Below are positions 23,170-35,819 of a stretch of 64,000 nt of DNA, piece by piece; position 1 is the first letter of the stretch; each line of letters opens with the position of its first letter. The notes under the pieces were generated by a model. It was not told the origin of the DNA. It ran no database searches and saw only the letters and a program-made list of their open reading frames with translations. The stretch is taken from positions 321,828,361-321,892,360 of the forward strand of contig JASDDO010000006.1 in the NCBI GenBank assembly GCA_030015575.1, given 5' to 3'. This DNA is from Agapanthus africanus (lineage: Eukaryota > Streptophyta > Magnoliopsida > Asparagales > Amaryllidaceae). A program made the translations under genes and the position numbers.

Positions 23170-26013
23170 TGTCACGCCCCGCTTCCCAGAGTACGCTAAA
23201 ATAGGCACGTGACATAGCCAACCATGCTACCTGTGGGTAGGAAGTATCCATCCACAGTCACATTACGGCTGTAGAAATATCAAGAACAAAATAAAACTAT
23301 CTAAACATGTCCCAAATCCAAAATAACATGAGTCAAGAATAATAAAATGCGGAAGCGAAAGATCCAATACAAATAACTGGAATGTATGTCCCATAATGCG
23401 GGCTCACATCAGGAATAAAATGCAGGAAAGAAAAGCTAACTACTACAGACACTCACAGCTCAGCCTATCGGCCGAAGTACTCCTGCTCGGACTGCGACAG
23501 CGGTACAGAATCTGGGCCATGCAAAACCCAGACGTCAGCGCGTCAAGTCATCAAGTAATAACATATAAGCAGGGTAACAGCAATGCGAATATAAACATGA
23601 ATGAAGCAAGGGTAACAATAATATAAATCAGAGCAGTGCAGGGTAGTGTGCGGTGGGTAAACTAAACTGTTCTATCAGGTTTTCAGTCCTAAAGTCTTTG
23701 AAACCAAATTGATGAATCATCGATGTAACTCAATAGTATCCCGTACATACCCGGGACCACGGCCCCAGATTATCTGGCTGAAACCGAGACATGCCGCTAG
23801 GCACTAAACAGGAATGTGTACAGATGAATGATGTCAGCAGCATCATTCCAAGGCTGGCCTAGCCTCTAAAACTGATCAGAACAAGTAGCGAACTGTTGAG
23901 TTACAAGTCAGGTTTCACCTTTGATTTCCCCATACCCCCAAGTTATATGTGTAAGTTAAGTCAGGTATCCCGTAATCAAGAAACTAATGCCAGCACAGGA
24001 TCAGGTAAACAGGTTTGTCTGGATAGACAACAGGAACGGTCCATGAGGACTACATGTCAGGTTTGTTGGCATTAGACACAAGATCAGGTAACGGGTCAGG
24101 TCATGATACATCAGGTCAAGTCAAGCAGTATACGGTACCATGTCGGGTCAATCAATATGTTTGTAGCAAGTCATGTCAAGATGTAAATGATATCATAGGT
24201 GTGCTCACAATCAGTTACATAATCAAGTATGGTTATCAACAACATGATCTAAGCAATGAAGTAAGCAATAGACAAATTCACTCAATTAGCAGTACAGTTA
24301 TCAGTTGTGTCACAGAGATGATTTCAATGTTATGCGAATGCAGTATGACAATTATGGCCTTTTAATCATGTTAACAAGTTTAAGAGGTGCAATGATTTAT
24401 ATAAAGGTTCAATACAGCTATTACAGGTTAAATGCACACGAGTGTCCGAATGGAATAAAACTATAGAGATAAATGCCATAAGGCATGTCAATATTAAAAA
24501 AATGTGATTAAACAGGTAAATGTGGTTATTAGGTTTAATAAGGTAATTGCAAACGGTAGGTTTCAAGCTTGGATGATAAAATGATATATAACAACATTGA
24601 ACACGGAAATGGGAAATTATAGTGTTAATGTTAAACTGCAGGTTTATGGTGTCATCAATGTATATGTAAATATTATTTAGCATGTAGTAAGGGGTACTTG
24701 TCTCGACGGGTCGCGAATCGGAAAAACGGAACGTAAAACGTCGGCGGGGAAAACTCGCGACGGGCGCACGATTTACGGAATGAACCCAAACGACGAACAG
24801 TGAAACCACACAGATCAGAGTACCTCGCTGGATCGTCGGGAAACGTCGTCGGCACGGTCGAATTCCGGCCAACACAAAAACAGTAAACAACTCTTTCAAG
24901 GATTGTAATGGAAGAAAAGAAAAAGGAGAAGAGGGAAAGGATGGTGCAGAGAAGGCTTACATCGATCAACAGAGAGGTCGTGAAGGTCGACGACGTCGAC
25001 GGAGCTCCGGTGCACGAACTGTAGAAGGCCCGGCGATCAATCAGAATTAAGAAGCGAAAAGAAGGAAGGAGGAAGGAGGAAGAAGACGGATAAGCAATGC
25101 TTACAGGGGGTTGTACGAAGGCCGGGGCACGGAGGCGAGGCCGCCGGCGGCGACAGATCCGGCGGTGCAACTGTGTGCAGGGTAGTGTGCAGGCGCTCGG
25201 GAAAGAAGGGAAAGAAGGAAGGAGGTGGATGTGGCTGCGACGAGGGCGAGGAGGCGAGGAGGCCGGTGATGGTGGCGTCGGCGTTAGGCTACGGCGGCGA
25301 GGGATGAGGCGGCTAGGGTTTACGTGGGGTTGGGTTCGTGCAGGAAAAAGAACTCGAGGGGGAAAGGGATTTATATATAGAAGAGAGAGAGAGATATATA
25401 GGGAGAGAGAGAGAGAGAGAGACGGGGGGAGAGAGAGAGAGACGGGGAAAGAGAGATGGAGGGTGGGGCCCACGGGATTAAGGAGGAATGTAATTGGCTG
25501 GGATATGAATATTTGTGGGTTTAGGAAAATTAATAAAAGATTTAGGAAAAATCTATATGGTTAAATTAAAATATATGACGGTTTAAAAATATTAGAAGTT
25601 GGGATTTTGGCGCAAAGTAAAACATTTTCAAATTGCGCCCGTGTCGGGTCCAAAATTTCGAAATTGAAATAAGAAAATTTTAGGCGGGATCCAAAATTTG
25701 AAATGAAGTATTTTACAATCAAAAAGCATACCCCCAAAATGGACACACGTACGTGCGCGTAGCCGCCCAAACTCGCCCGTTTCACTGAACGGGACGAGAA
25801 CACGACGCACGGACGCTACAACGGGGTTAGGGGTGTCAAGCAGGCCATGACAAATATTTTTAATTTTATTTTAGATGCCTTAAAATGTTATATGCAGAAA
25901 TGAATTGCCGGGTAAAATTTATAACTAACAATAGTCAAGTAGGATCAATGAAATAAATACCACACACCAACATACGACAACAGAAACCAGTAGTATTGGG
26001 CTCGGGTGTTACA
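23170..26013 (-). repeat. 3' LTR of Tek-1
   Basis: 2,844 bp, pairing with 29197-32004 and differing at about 2% of sites by eye plus indels. Long frames inside it (24366-24899, 24673-25473, 25097-25564) are dominated by the GA microsatellite or have no recognisable domain. I read them as chance. Confidence 0.9.
25380..25455 (+). repeat. GA microsatellite in the Tek-1 LTR
   Basis: Long (ga)n runs broken by atatata and cgggg. The copy in the other LTR (about 31400-31450) is shorter, so the array has changed length since insertion. Confidence 0.9.
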
Positions 26014-26079
26014 TTATATCCAACTACAAAGAGAATTTCGTCCTCGAAATTCCAAGAATACAAAGATAGACAACAATAA

Positions 26080-26610
26080 CTATAAGAAAAGATGAGGAAA
26101 TTTCTGCCGGATTTCATCTTCTCGTTCCCAAGTGGACTCTCCATGCGAGCGATTACCCCAAGAAACAAGCACAAGAGGGATTACCTTGTTCTTAAGAACC
26201 TTTTCCCTTCGATCCACAATTTCAATCGGTCGCTCCTCAAAAGTCAAGTCTTCTCGTACCGTCAGATCCGAATGATCCAATACGTGCATTTCATCTCGAA
26301 CATACTTACGGAGTTGAGATACGTGAAACACATCGTGCACATTCGCCAAGGACTGCGGTAACGCCAAACGATACGCTACCTCACCAACACGCTCCAAGAT
26401 CTTAAAGGGTCCAACGAATCGAGGACTAAGCTTTCCTCGACTTCCGAAACGATTCACCCCTCTAGTCGGTGATATCTTCAAGAATACCAAATCACCCAGG
26501 GCGAACTCTAGAGGTCTTCTCGACGTATCTGCCCAACTCTTCTGTCGGTCTTGAGCTGCCTTCATATGATTGCTGATAGTGCTAACCTTCTCAACTGTCT
26601 GCACAACCAA
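26080..26610 (-). pseudogene. Integrase C-terminus and chromodomain of Tek-1
   Basis: The frame follows the integrase core in phase after one stop (TGA at about 26617). It contains the GPY/F-like region (SPRFVGPFKILERVGEVAYRL) and the HDVFHVSQLRKY motif. A chromodomain-like tail follows (ERPIEIVDRR ... VSWGNRSHGESTWEREDEI), ending KFPHLFL. The chromodomain is thought to guide integration into heterochromatin. It is followed by ggaatttcgaggacgaaatt, typical of Tekay 3' ends, just before the LTR. Confidence 0.85.
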
Positions 26611-26616
26611 ATCTGG

Positions 26617-27120
26617 TCACAATAATTTTCGTTCACCGACATCGTCCCAACAAACAGGTGAACGGCATTTACGACCATACAAAGCTTCAAACGGAGCCAT
26701 CTGGATAGCTGCCTGAAAACTGTTGTTGTAAGAAAACTCCACCAAATGTAGATGATCCTCCCAAGACCCCTTGAAGTCCAACATACATGCTCTCAACATA
26801 TCCTCAAGAGTTTGGATTGTTCTCTCCGACTGACCATCAGTTTGAGGATAATAAGCTGTGCTAAACTTCAATCGAGTCCCCAAACTTTCCTGTAAACTCC
26901 GCCAAAAGTGTGATAAGAACCGAGTGTCCCGATCGGACACGATGCTCACCGGTACTCCATGCAATCTTACAATCTCCTGCATGTACCGCTCTGCCAAAGT
27001 CTCAGTTGATTGACCAACCTGAAAAGGAATGAAGTGAGCTGCCTTGGTCAATCGATCAACAATCACCCACACAGCATTGTTGCCCTTTGGACTTCGCGGT
27101 AAAGCCGTCACGAAATCCAT
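26617..27120 (-). pseudogene. Integrase catalytic core of Tek-1
   Basis: The catalytic acidic residues can be read: D in VIVDRLTKAAHF, D in SDRDTRF, and E in the QTLEDMLRA helix after YPQTDGQSERT. The core is intact as a frame. Its N-terminal link is cut by in-frame stops near 27290, 27190 and 27140, and its C-terminal link by a stop at 26617. It would insert Tek-1 cDNA if the polyprotein were whole. Confidence 0.88.
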
Positions 27121-27282
27121 GGTTATATGTTCCCACTTCTACTGAGGAATCGAAAGCGGTTGTAATAAACCAGCAACCCTTTGATTTTCAGCCTTAACTT
27201 ACTGACACACCAAGCACTTTGACACAAAGCGAGCAATCTCCCGTTTCATGCCTTCCCACCAGAAATGCTGTCGAATATCTCG

Positions 27283-27757
27283 TTACATCTTTATGCCTCC
27301 TGGATATACAGAATAAGCTGAACTGTGTGCCTCCTTCATAAGCTCTTCATGAATATCTCCCTTTGGCACACATAAACGGCTACCATACCTCAACGAACCA
27401 TCTTCGTGGATCAATAAATCTGTTCGTAGTCCGGCTTCAACCTGTTCTCGAAACTTTTGCAGTCTAAGGTCCTGCGATTGTGCTGCTTTAATATTCTCGA
27501 TCAACGATGAATGTATTTGCAGCTGCATCAACTGTACAATCTTTACATTCCCTACTAGCCATGATTTTCCCATTCCCAGTGTGTATGTCCCAGAAACTAG
27601 ACAGGGTCGTGCAGTCAATCGAGTGTGTAGTTATAAGCTTGGATGACATAAAACAATGGGATGCACCAGAATCAAATAACGCTAATACGGGAAAACCATG
27701 AACGAGTAGAGTACCTGAAACAATCTCTCCTGACGCCTTAGCTTCTTCAGCTGTCAA
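27283..27757 (-). pseudogene. Protease joined to integrase N-terminus across a deletion (Tek-1)
   Basis: One frame (27757-27488) holds the aspartic protease active site LFDSGASHCF. The overlapping frame (27618-27283) holds the pre-integrase region (LRLQKFREQVEAG ... EAHSSAYSVYPGGIKM). They meet at about 27510, so about 2 kb encoding RT and RNase H is gone, with a frame change. The H2C2 zinc region reads YSVYPG where the family usually has a His before PG, so one zinc ligand looks lost. Confidence 0.8.
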
Positions 27758-27799
27758 GGTAAAAGCTCGAGACTGATTAGGTCCTTGAGTCAGCTGTTT

Positions 27800-28822
27800 C
27801 TACCCCTGGAACGGTCTCTGCGGAGGCTTCTGAATATCATCCCTCGTACGAAGCTTCGACGGACAAGCATTAACAACGTGATCTGCCGCTCCACAAACTA
27901 AACAGAGTCCCAGCCTCCTTCGACAATCCTTTTGCATATGGCCAGGTAAATTGCAGTAATTACAAGTCATGCTCTTTCTTTGATCGACGACAACAGGCTT
28001 CTTCATGGGTGCTACACCTCGACGTTCCACTGGGATACCTCTGCGACCATCAGCTCGGTTTGGTACATATGCTGGCTTCCTTACCGCAACTGCTGTCTGC
28101 TGCAAACTCCCCTTCATCCCAGATAAACTCTGCTGCTCTCGGGAGGCCGCAAGTACTTGTGAGAAAGTGGTCAAACCCAGGGAGACAATCTGCCTCTGGA
28201 TGTCCACGTCCAAACTGCGCATGAACCTCCGTGCCCTGTCTGCATCGTTGGCAACTAAAGGTCCAGCGAATCTGCTGAGTCTCGTCCATTCTGCTGCATG
28301 CACATCTACGGGTGCTCCATTCTGCTTTAGCCCGATAAATTTCTCCTCCATTTCCTCCCGTGCAGTCCGCGGGAAGAACTTCTCCAGGAAACTCTTTGAA
28401 AAATCCGCCCACTTGATCGGCTTGGGTAAGCGGTTCTCCTCCACAAGCCACCATTCTCGAGCGTAGTCCACTAACTGAATGCGTACCACATCAACTCTTT
28501 TCTCATCTGGAATCTGTGCCGCAATAAGCAAGTTCTCTGTGTTAACCAGCCACTGCTCTGCTGGCAACGGCTCCTCCAAACCCGTAAATGTAGACGGACC
28601 CAAACGCCTGAAATCTGCTACGGTCCCTACTCGGTCAACTGGCTTAGCTCCAACATTGTTCACAGACTGCTAAACGATCTGCAAACCTTCCTGAAATGAT
28701 TCCGCTTGCTGCTGGATCAGCTCGGTCTGTCTCTTTTGATTCTCCAGCATTCCCCTTATCACTCCAAGCATGGCGGCTTCGTCCACACGCCTTTGGTACG
28801 TCTTCAAATTCTTATCTGCCAT
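27800..28822 (-). pseudogene. Gag of Tek-1, with two stops
   Basis: An ATG at 28822 starts MADKNLKTYQRR. The frame meets TAG at 28670-28672, resumes (GAKPVDRVGTVADFRRLGPSTF), and meets TAG again at 27800-27802 just before protease in the same frame. The middle is a retrotransposon gag domain (about 28560-28200, AREWWLVEENR...). Two CCHC-like knuckles follow at about 27970-27870 (CNYCNLPGHMQKDC and CLVCGAADHVVNAC). Both stops can be explained by CAG-to-TAG type changes or local mutation. Confidence 0.88.
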
Positions 28823-29174
28823 ATTCCTGAAATCAAAACACCCAACATTAGCATGATGATAGATTCAAAATATAGATCAAGGCTAGAACTCCAAGTTACT
28901 TAAATAGAGTGCCGCATTGTAACTATGCCGCGGTATCATAGCCACAATTACATAACTCCACCCAAGTTGCCTAAGTCCTAAAGATAACTAGGAATCAGGT
29001 TTCGAGTCGATATGCAAAGAAAGTCTGCACATCGTAGAAGACATAATCAGGAAGAATTTGATTCAAGAATGGTAAAACGGCAAGGTGGCAGGACATGTTT
29101 CCTAAACAAGGGTATTCTGATTCGTGTATTGGGTACAATACCCAACTACAAAAGAATCAACCCGACTAACCTAT

Positions 29175-29187
29175 GGCTCAGATACCA
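29175..29187 (-). promoter_or_regulatory. Primer-binding site of Tek-1
   Basis: The minus strand reads TGGTATCTGAGCC, a Met-tRNA-like PBS, nine bases inside the LTR boundary at 29197. Confidence 0.75.
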
Positions 29188-29196
29188 AAAGAACCA

Positions 29197-32004
29197 TGTC
29201 ACGCCCCGCTTCCCAGAGTACGCTAAAATGGGCACGTGACATAGCCAACCATGCTACCTGTGGATAGGAAGTATCCATCCACAGTCACATTACGGCTGTA
29301 GAGATATCAAGAACAAAATAAAACTATCTAAACATGTCCCAAATCCAAGATAACATGAGTCAAGAATAATAAAATGCGGAAGCGAAAGATCCAATACAAA
29401 TAACTGGAATGTATGTCCCATAATGCGGGCTCACATCAGGAATAAAATGCAGGAAAGAAAAGCTAACTACTACAGACACTCACAGCTCAGCCTGTCGGCT
29501 GAAATACTCCTGCTCGGACTGCGACAGCGGTACAGAATCTGGGCCATGCAAAACCCAGACGTCAGCGCGTCAAGTCATCAAGTAATAACATATAAGCAGG
29601 GTAACAGCAATGCGAATATAAACATGAATGAAGCAAGGGTAACAATAATATAAATCAAAGCAGTGCAGGGTAGTGTACTGTGGGTAAACTAAACTGTTCT
29701 ATCAGGTTTTCTGTCCTAAAGTCTTTGAAACAAAATTGATGAATCATCGATATAACTCAATAGTATCCCGTACATACCCGGGACCACGGCCCCAGATTCT
29801 CGGGCTGAAATCGAGACATGCCGCTAGGCACTAAACAGGAATGTGTACAGATGAATGATGTCAGCAGCATCATTCTAAGGCTGGCCTAGCCTCTAAAACT
29901 GATCAGAACAAGTAGCGAACTGTTGAGTTACAAGTCAGGTTTCACCTTTGATTTCCCCATACCCCTAAGGTATATGTGTAAGTCAAGTCAGGTATCCCGT
30001 AATCAAGAAACTAATGCCAGCACAGGATCAGGTAAACAGGTTTGTCTGGATAGACAACAGGAAAGGCCCATGAGTACTACATGTCAGGTTTGTTGGCATT
30101 AGACACAAGATCAGGTAACGGGTCAGGTCATGGTACATCAGGTCAAGTCAAGCAGTATACGGTACCATGTCGGGTCAATCAATATATTTGTAGCAAGTCA
30201 TGTCAAGATGTAAATGATATCATAGGTGTGCTCACAATCAGTTACATAATCAAGCATGATTATCAACAACATGATCTAAGCAATGGAGTAAGCAATAGAC
30301 AGATTCACTCAATTAGCAGTACAGTTATCAGTTGTGTCACAGAGATGATTTCAATGTTATGCGAATGCAGTATGACAATTATGGCCTTTTAATCATGTTA
30401 ACAAGTTTAAGAGGTGCAATGATTTATATAAAGGTTCAATACAGCTATTACAGGTTAAATGCACACGAGTGTCCGAATGGAATAAAACTATAGAGATAAA
30501 TGCCATAAGGCATGTCAATATTAAAAAAATGTGATTAAACAGGTAAATGTGGTTATTAAGTTTAATAAGGTAATTGCAAACGGTAGGTTTCAAGCTTGGA
30601 TGATAAAATGATATATAACAACATTGAACACGGAAATGGGAAATTATAGTGTTAATGTTAAACTGCAGGTTTATGGTGTCATCAATGTATATGTAAATAT
30701 TATTTAGCATGTAGTAAGGGGTACTTGTCTCGACGGGTCGCGAATCGGAAAAACGGAACATAAAACGTCGGCGGGGAAAACTCGCGACGGGCGCACGATT
30801 TACGGAATGAACCCAAACGACGAACAGTGAAACCACACAGATCAGAGTACCTCGCTGGATCGTCGGGAAACGTCGTCGGCACGGTCGAATTCCGGCCAAC
30901 ACAAAAACAGTAAACAACTCTTTCAAGGATTGTAATGGAAGAAAAGAAAAAGGAGAAGAGAGGAAGGATGGTGCAGAGAAGGCTTACATCGATCAACAGA
31001 GAGGTCGTGAAGGTCGACGACGTCGACGGAGCTCCGGTGCACGAACTGTAGAAGGCCCGGCGATCAATCAGAATTAAGAAGCGAAAAGAAGGAAGGAAGA
31101 AGGAGGAAGAAGACGGAAAAGCAATGCTTACAGGGGGTTGTACGAATTAAGAGGCGAGACCGCCGACGGCGACAGATCCGGCGGTGCAACTGTGTGCAGG
31201 GTAGTGTGCAGGCGCTCGGGAAAAAGGGGAAAGGAGGAAGGAGGTGGATGTGGCTGCGACGAGGGCGAGGAGGCGAGGAGGCCGGTGATGGTGGCGTCGG
31301 CATTGGGCTACGACGGCGAGGGGTGAGGCGGCTAGGGTTTACGTGGGGTTGGGTTCGTGCAGGAAAAAGAACTTGAGGGTGAAAGGGATTTATATATAGA
31401 AGAGAGAGAGATATATAGGGAGAGAGAGAGAGACGGGGAGAGAGAGATGGAGGGTGGGGCCCACGGGATTAAGGAGGAATGTGATTGGCTGGGATATGAA
31501 TATTTGTGGGTTTAGGAAAATTAATAAAAGATTTAGGAAAAATCTATATGATTAAATTAAAATATATGACGGTTTAAAAATATTAGAAGTTGGGATTTTG
31601 GCGTAAAATAAAACATTTCCAAATTGCGTCCGGGTCGGGTCCAAAATTTCGAAATTGAAATAAGAAAATTTTAGGCGGGATCCAAAATTTGAAATGAAGT
31701 ATTTTACAATCAAAAAGCATACCCCCAAAACGGACACACGTACGTGCGCATAGCGGTCCAAACTCGCCCGTTTCACTGAACGGGACGAGAACACGACGCA
31801 CGGACGCTACAACGGGGTTAGGGGTGTCAAGTAGACCATGACAAATATTTTTAATTTTATTTTAGATGCCTTAAAATGTTATATGCAGAAATGAATTGCC
31901 GGGTAAAATTTATAACTAACAATAGTCAAGTAGAATCAATGAAATAAATACCACACGCCAACATCCGACAATAGAAACCAGTAGCATTAGGCTCGGGTGT
32001 TACA
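29197..32004 (-). repeat. 5' LTR of Tek-1
   Basis: 2,808 bp, the partner of 23170-26013. It starts tgtcacgccccg and ends gggtgttaca on the plus strand. Confidence 0.9.
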
Positions 32005-32248
32005 TTCCAGCTCTCACGTATATGATCACCATCATAATGCTGGTAGCCAAGTAAGAATCATATGGGCTCTATTAACATATAATAATGATCTGTAATATCA
32101 CATAATGCATGTACATGATGATAAAAATAAACCAGATAGCATATTATTATTTTGAGTAAGACTGTTCTATCCATATAGGTTCTCCCTCAATCATCACAAT
32201 CGCATGCCTGCGATCACAATAATTGACTTAAGGGCACTATAGCCAACA
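32005..32248 (-). repeat. LTR of Ang-3, outer part
   Basis: The rest of the Ang-3 LTR after the Tek-1 insertion. On the minus strand it starts TGTTGGCTATAGTGCCC, similar to the other Angela LTR starts. It aligns with 17030-17273 of Ang-1. Confidence 0.8.
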
Positions 32249-32652
32249 GTAGCACGGGAAACGAGATGTAGAGCGCCGGAGATCTCGTCGTGGCAAGATA
32301 CACGGAGCCGTTATGAGAACGCTCGTGCTCTATGCTCCCAGCCAAACAAGGGCACTAAGGAATCTCTGCTATGGGATAGCTCGGAGACGAGTAAAGAAGC
32401 TGAGGAAGTTCGGCTCTATGATTGGTCGGAGACGAGTTATTGGCTGGAGGGTAGACGGAGAGGGAACGTACTCGTGGGAGACCCCCAAAAGTCGGATGCT
32501 ATCTCGGAGGTAAGGCGCCGAGGAATGTCTACATTGCATCATACTTATTCCAGTTTCGTTGCCCTCAAGAATCTAGTGGGCTTACGTGAACAACACGTCA
32601 TCTGCTATGTGCCATGATCCATGATCTGATGAATCCCCACTTACGAGTATCA
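32249..32652 (-). repeat. Gyp-Y LTR fragment, inverted and cut by Ang-3
   Basis: The reverse complement matches the start of the plus-strand copy at 41141 (TGATACTCATACGTGGG end at 32652; shared cccactagattc and ggaataagtat segments). It has degenerate copies of the 45-bp unit (ctcggagacgagt words). The remainder was lost on the Ang-3 side. Confidence 0.6.
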
Positions 32653-34233
32653 TCACTTCTCAATTTTCTGAGAAAAATAAATAAATGAGGCAAGGAGAGA
32701 TAATTTACCCTATCTTTTACTTTTTGAGAGAAAAGAATTAGAAACATGATTGTGCCCTCGTAAATATTGTTAAAGGTCTCCAGTCCTTTGAAGCCTATTC
32801 CAACCGCGGAGCCTGAATCTAATGTCGGGAAGGATGAAAACTATACTAATACTTGTTGATTGCTAAAGTCCAAGATCTACATATATAAAAAATGTGGTTA
32901 ATGGCGCCGCCGGTTGCCCCATTAGATATGAAAATGGGTCTAACAGGAGGTTGAGGTCCATGTTTTTAATTTGTGGGGCCTAAGGGCTAGAGGCGAGCGC
33001 ACCCCGGTCCCTATTTTTCTCTATAAATATAATAGAATGCTTTAGTAAGCTGGAACAAGCTTTTCAACCATTAAGAATGTGAAATTTGGTATTAAAAATA
33101 GATTTAGAAACCACACTCTATCATCACTTAGATAAAGAATAAAGAAAGCAGTAAATTCTACACCACTCTTTCGGAAAATCCACATCGCAATTCCAAAAGA
33201 AAATAATTGTTAAAAACACTTTGTAGTTGTTGGGTTCTAATCAAAAGAGGGGAAATGCCCACGCCGCTCTTTCCCAAAAAAGGAAAAAAAAATTAATATT
33301 GTTAAAATACTTTGCATAAAGGTGCATGCATGCTGGGTTTTGAACCTACAACCAACCAAAGTTTAAAAATTGAAACTTCAACGTCTCAGACCAATAAAAA
33401 AAAGTATGAGTCATATTATATATATTGAAACCTATATATCTTGCTAGTTTTATTATTATGTATATAAATTCATCAGGTTGGATGGCCGCCTCCCCTAGTA
33501 TCCCTTGCCCTAAAATCCAATTTTAAATAAATGCTCGTGTATTTGAATGAATCAGAACAAGATATATATACCCTTTCAAAACATCTGAATCTTCTCCAAA
33601 AATATGAAATTATATATAATAAAATTCGACGGAAATACTATATATTATTCTCTTTCTGACCATGCATTCTTAAAATTCCGGGAAGAAATGTCAGTCCAAG
33701 GGCCAATTGATATATTGGTTAGAAATCAAGAGTAGCAGTTTATACGCGACATGTATAGAGGGAGAGGCCCCAAAGAGAGATTTTTAATAAAGGTAATAAA
33801 TCTTTATTTCTTGCCGTGGACACAGATGCTTGCGCCCAACCTTGTCGAATCTGGTGTTTGTTTCTCTATCCCTCCTTTACTGATTGCCAGATCTTATGAT
33901 TTGAAACTTATACTTCCAATAAGTTATCATCTAGCATACAAGATGATCGAGTGAAATAATTGAAACCAGAATTAGAATGGCATATAGGATATTGGGCTCA
34001 CATGAGAGTGTACAGGTTTACGGGACGGAATATGAAAACTTATAGAACCAATTGATAAGGTTCTTATCTATATATATTCTGTATCCATGCATGTTTTATA
34101 TTATTCCTGATGTGGAAAAGTACTGCAAGAATCAATCGGAGTTAAATGTTGCGTTAATTAAGGACAGAAGGCGAGTTGACGCAGTAGTACATTTTGTTGT
34201 TCTTGTTCATTTTTGAAGAGGGCAAAGAGCATA
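32653..34233 (+). other. AT-rich intergenic DNA, nothing recognised
   Basis: No frame with a recognisable domain and no terminal repeats seen. Two short stretches (33240-33265 and 33330-33400) resemble the anticodon-arm words of tRNA-derived repeats but do not fold as tRNA by eye. Confidence 0.5.
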
Positions 34234-34236
34234 TTA

Positions 34237-34650
34237 AGGGCCGGTTTGGTTGCAGGATTATTTTGGATTTAGATCGTGGAATCTTAGGATTCCATAATTC
34301 TGTATTTGGTTTGGGAATTTGGATTTTTAGGATTACTTTGCTTTTATGGGGGGCCACCGCAAAACATGGATTCTTGAATTCTAAAAATTTTTAAGGATTT
34401 GGCACTATTCATTGTACTTTTAGATGGGACCCGTGTATTTTATTTATTTAATAATCCTCACTCTATCCATCTCTTTCTATAATCCTCAAATACAAATCTC
34501 ACTTTCTTTTCACCAACCAAATAGAGATTACAGAAATCTACAAATCCAATATAAGGAATCCAAAACCAATCAAACAACAAATTACCAAATCCAGAAATTT
34601 TCAAACCTACCATTTTGGAATCGAAATTTCTAAATCCTATAGCCAAACGG
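34237..34650 (+). mobile_element. MITE-like element with TTA flanks
   Basis: The ends form imperfect inverted repeats: CCGGTTTGGTTGCAGGATT on the left, CCGTTTGGCTATAGGATT from the right. It is flanked by TTA on both sides (34234-34236 and 34651-34653), as in PIF/Harbinger MITEs. The interior is fold-back-like (ggatttag... against ...caaatccaga). No transposase. Confidence 0.55.
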
Positions 34651-34837
34651 TTACTAATCCTGAGAACTACAACTCATGTACCATCTTTACTTCATTTAAT
34701 GCCTCATTAACTCTCTGCTCATCATGAATCATGATTCACATGTCTCATAAATTGATTTCAAGGGGCGTTTGGTACTAGGAAATTGTATCCATTGTAACAT
34801 AAGCATCAACTGGGTTTTCTTTCTATCTCTTTAGGGT

Positions 34838-35092
34838 CAATTGCTAATTAATACCCCCAATATTGCTTATGCTTTGCATTTATATACCTTGATTTTTCTC
34901 CCTATGCACCTATATACCTTATAGCATAAACTATTAATACTTTGCTCTTTTCAGTTGACAGTCAAATTCATCACTATTTTAAACAAAATCAAAACGATTT
35001 GTATTTTAAGCTATCTAAGTACATCGAAAAAGTGAATAAGGTATATAAATGCAAAGTAGGTGAAATATTCGGTATTGTTTAGGAATTAATCT
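34838..35092 (+). mobile_element. Short foldback/MITE-like element
   Basis: Left 50 bp (aattgctaattaatacccc ... ttgcatttatatacctt) matches the reverse complement of the right 50 bp (... aaggtatataaatgcaa ... ggaattaat). The element is about 255 bp and non-coding. The target duplication is not clear. Confidence 0.5.
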
Positions 35093-35819
35093 ATGTTTTT
35101 AACTAAACAGCTCAAACTTATTTTTCATTATCACACAGGCGTAGTCAGCTTCTTTCATCCTTCCTTTTTACCAAGATAATCAAGAATCGGTACTTTTTCG
35201 CTTTCTATTTTTATCACATTCTTATTTTCTTTTCATTTTCTAATTGTCAAACATGACCTTAAATGTGGTACCAAATACCTACCAAACATTTAGCACATGA
35301 GATTTTCATGCAATAAGAAAACACGATAAGACATTTTGACGGGGAAAGCTGCACAATCCATTTCCTCAAATCGAATCAAGCAAGATTTAAACCCCAATGC
35401 GTATACTTGTTGTTCATCTACAAAGAGGCTTTACCGCTAAACTACAGAGACACTCATGCATGGTGTTACCAAACATAGGTCAAATACCAAATTACAAGTC
35501 ATGCAGGCAGAAACAGGTATATAACATGCATGAATGCATGATGAATCAAACCCCAAACCAAAACCCAACGCATGAAGGTTTGAGGCCTTAAAAGTTTTCT
35601 TGCCCCCTTGAAACATCCATTAAAGTTGAACGTTAATTGGATGCGTGAGCTAGAGAAACAGAACACATATTGGTGTAAAAGACGGCCATTTTGCAACGCA
35701 ACCTTAAACACAAGCAACGAGCCAACTCTAATTAATAAGGTACAGGTCATATCACGGCATATTTGCAAACAATATTCCTTCTTCCTCATTAATATATCCC
35801 TTGTTACAAGCAGCAAGAG
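35093..35819 (+). other. Upstream region of the KASI-like fragment
   Basis: AT-rich, without a recognised coding frame or repeat. It may hold the promoter of the KASI-like gene, but I see no convincing element to point to. Confidence 0.4.

Larger units (their letters stand above)
23170..32004 (-). mobile_element. Tekay/Del-type chromovirus lacking RT-RNase H (Tek-1)
   Basis: LTRs 23170-26013 and 29197-32004 have TG...CA ends and start TGTAACACCCGAGCC on the minus strand, typical of Tekay/Del gypsy elements. Imperfect 5-bp flanks tccca (23165-23169) and ttcca (32005-32009) suggest a mutated target duplication. The internal region is only about 3.2 kb. It holds gag, protease, then directly the integrase and chromodomain: RT and RNase H are deleted at about 27510. 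It sits inside the Ang-3 LTR, so it is the younger of the two. Confidence 0.9.
19562..32248 (-). mobile_element. Truncated Angela-type Copia element (Ang-3), LTR split by Tek-1
   Basis: Minus-strand order: 5' LTR (32248-32005 plus 23169-21320), PBS (21308-21319), then leader down to about 19562, where it stops against X-A. Coding region and 3' LTR are absent. Leader and LTR are homologous to Ang-1 and Ang-2. The bases after the LTR are GTAGC (32249-32253); the partner duplication was lost with the missing half. A deletion that joined X-A to the middle of the Ang-3 leader explains the junction. Confidence 0.8.

Noticed and set aside
24366-25564. Long open frames in both strands of the Tek-1 LTR (up to 266 codons)
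   Set aside because: They lie in an LTR, overlap each other and a GA microsatellite (Ser/Leu or Arg/Glu runs), and the other LTR copy breaks one of them.
33330-33400. tRNA-like or SINE-like segment (tttgaacctacaaccaa)
   Set aside because: No A-box/B-box pair, no poly-A end and no target duplication seen.
35370-35465. tRNA-like words (aaagaggctttaccgctaaactacag)
   Set aside because: No complete cloverleaf or B-box in order could be traced; may be a remnant of a tRNA-derived repeat.
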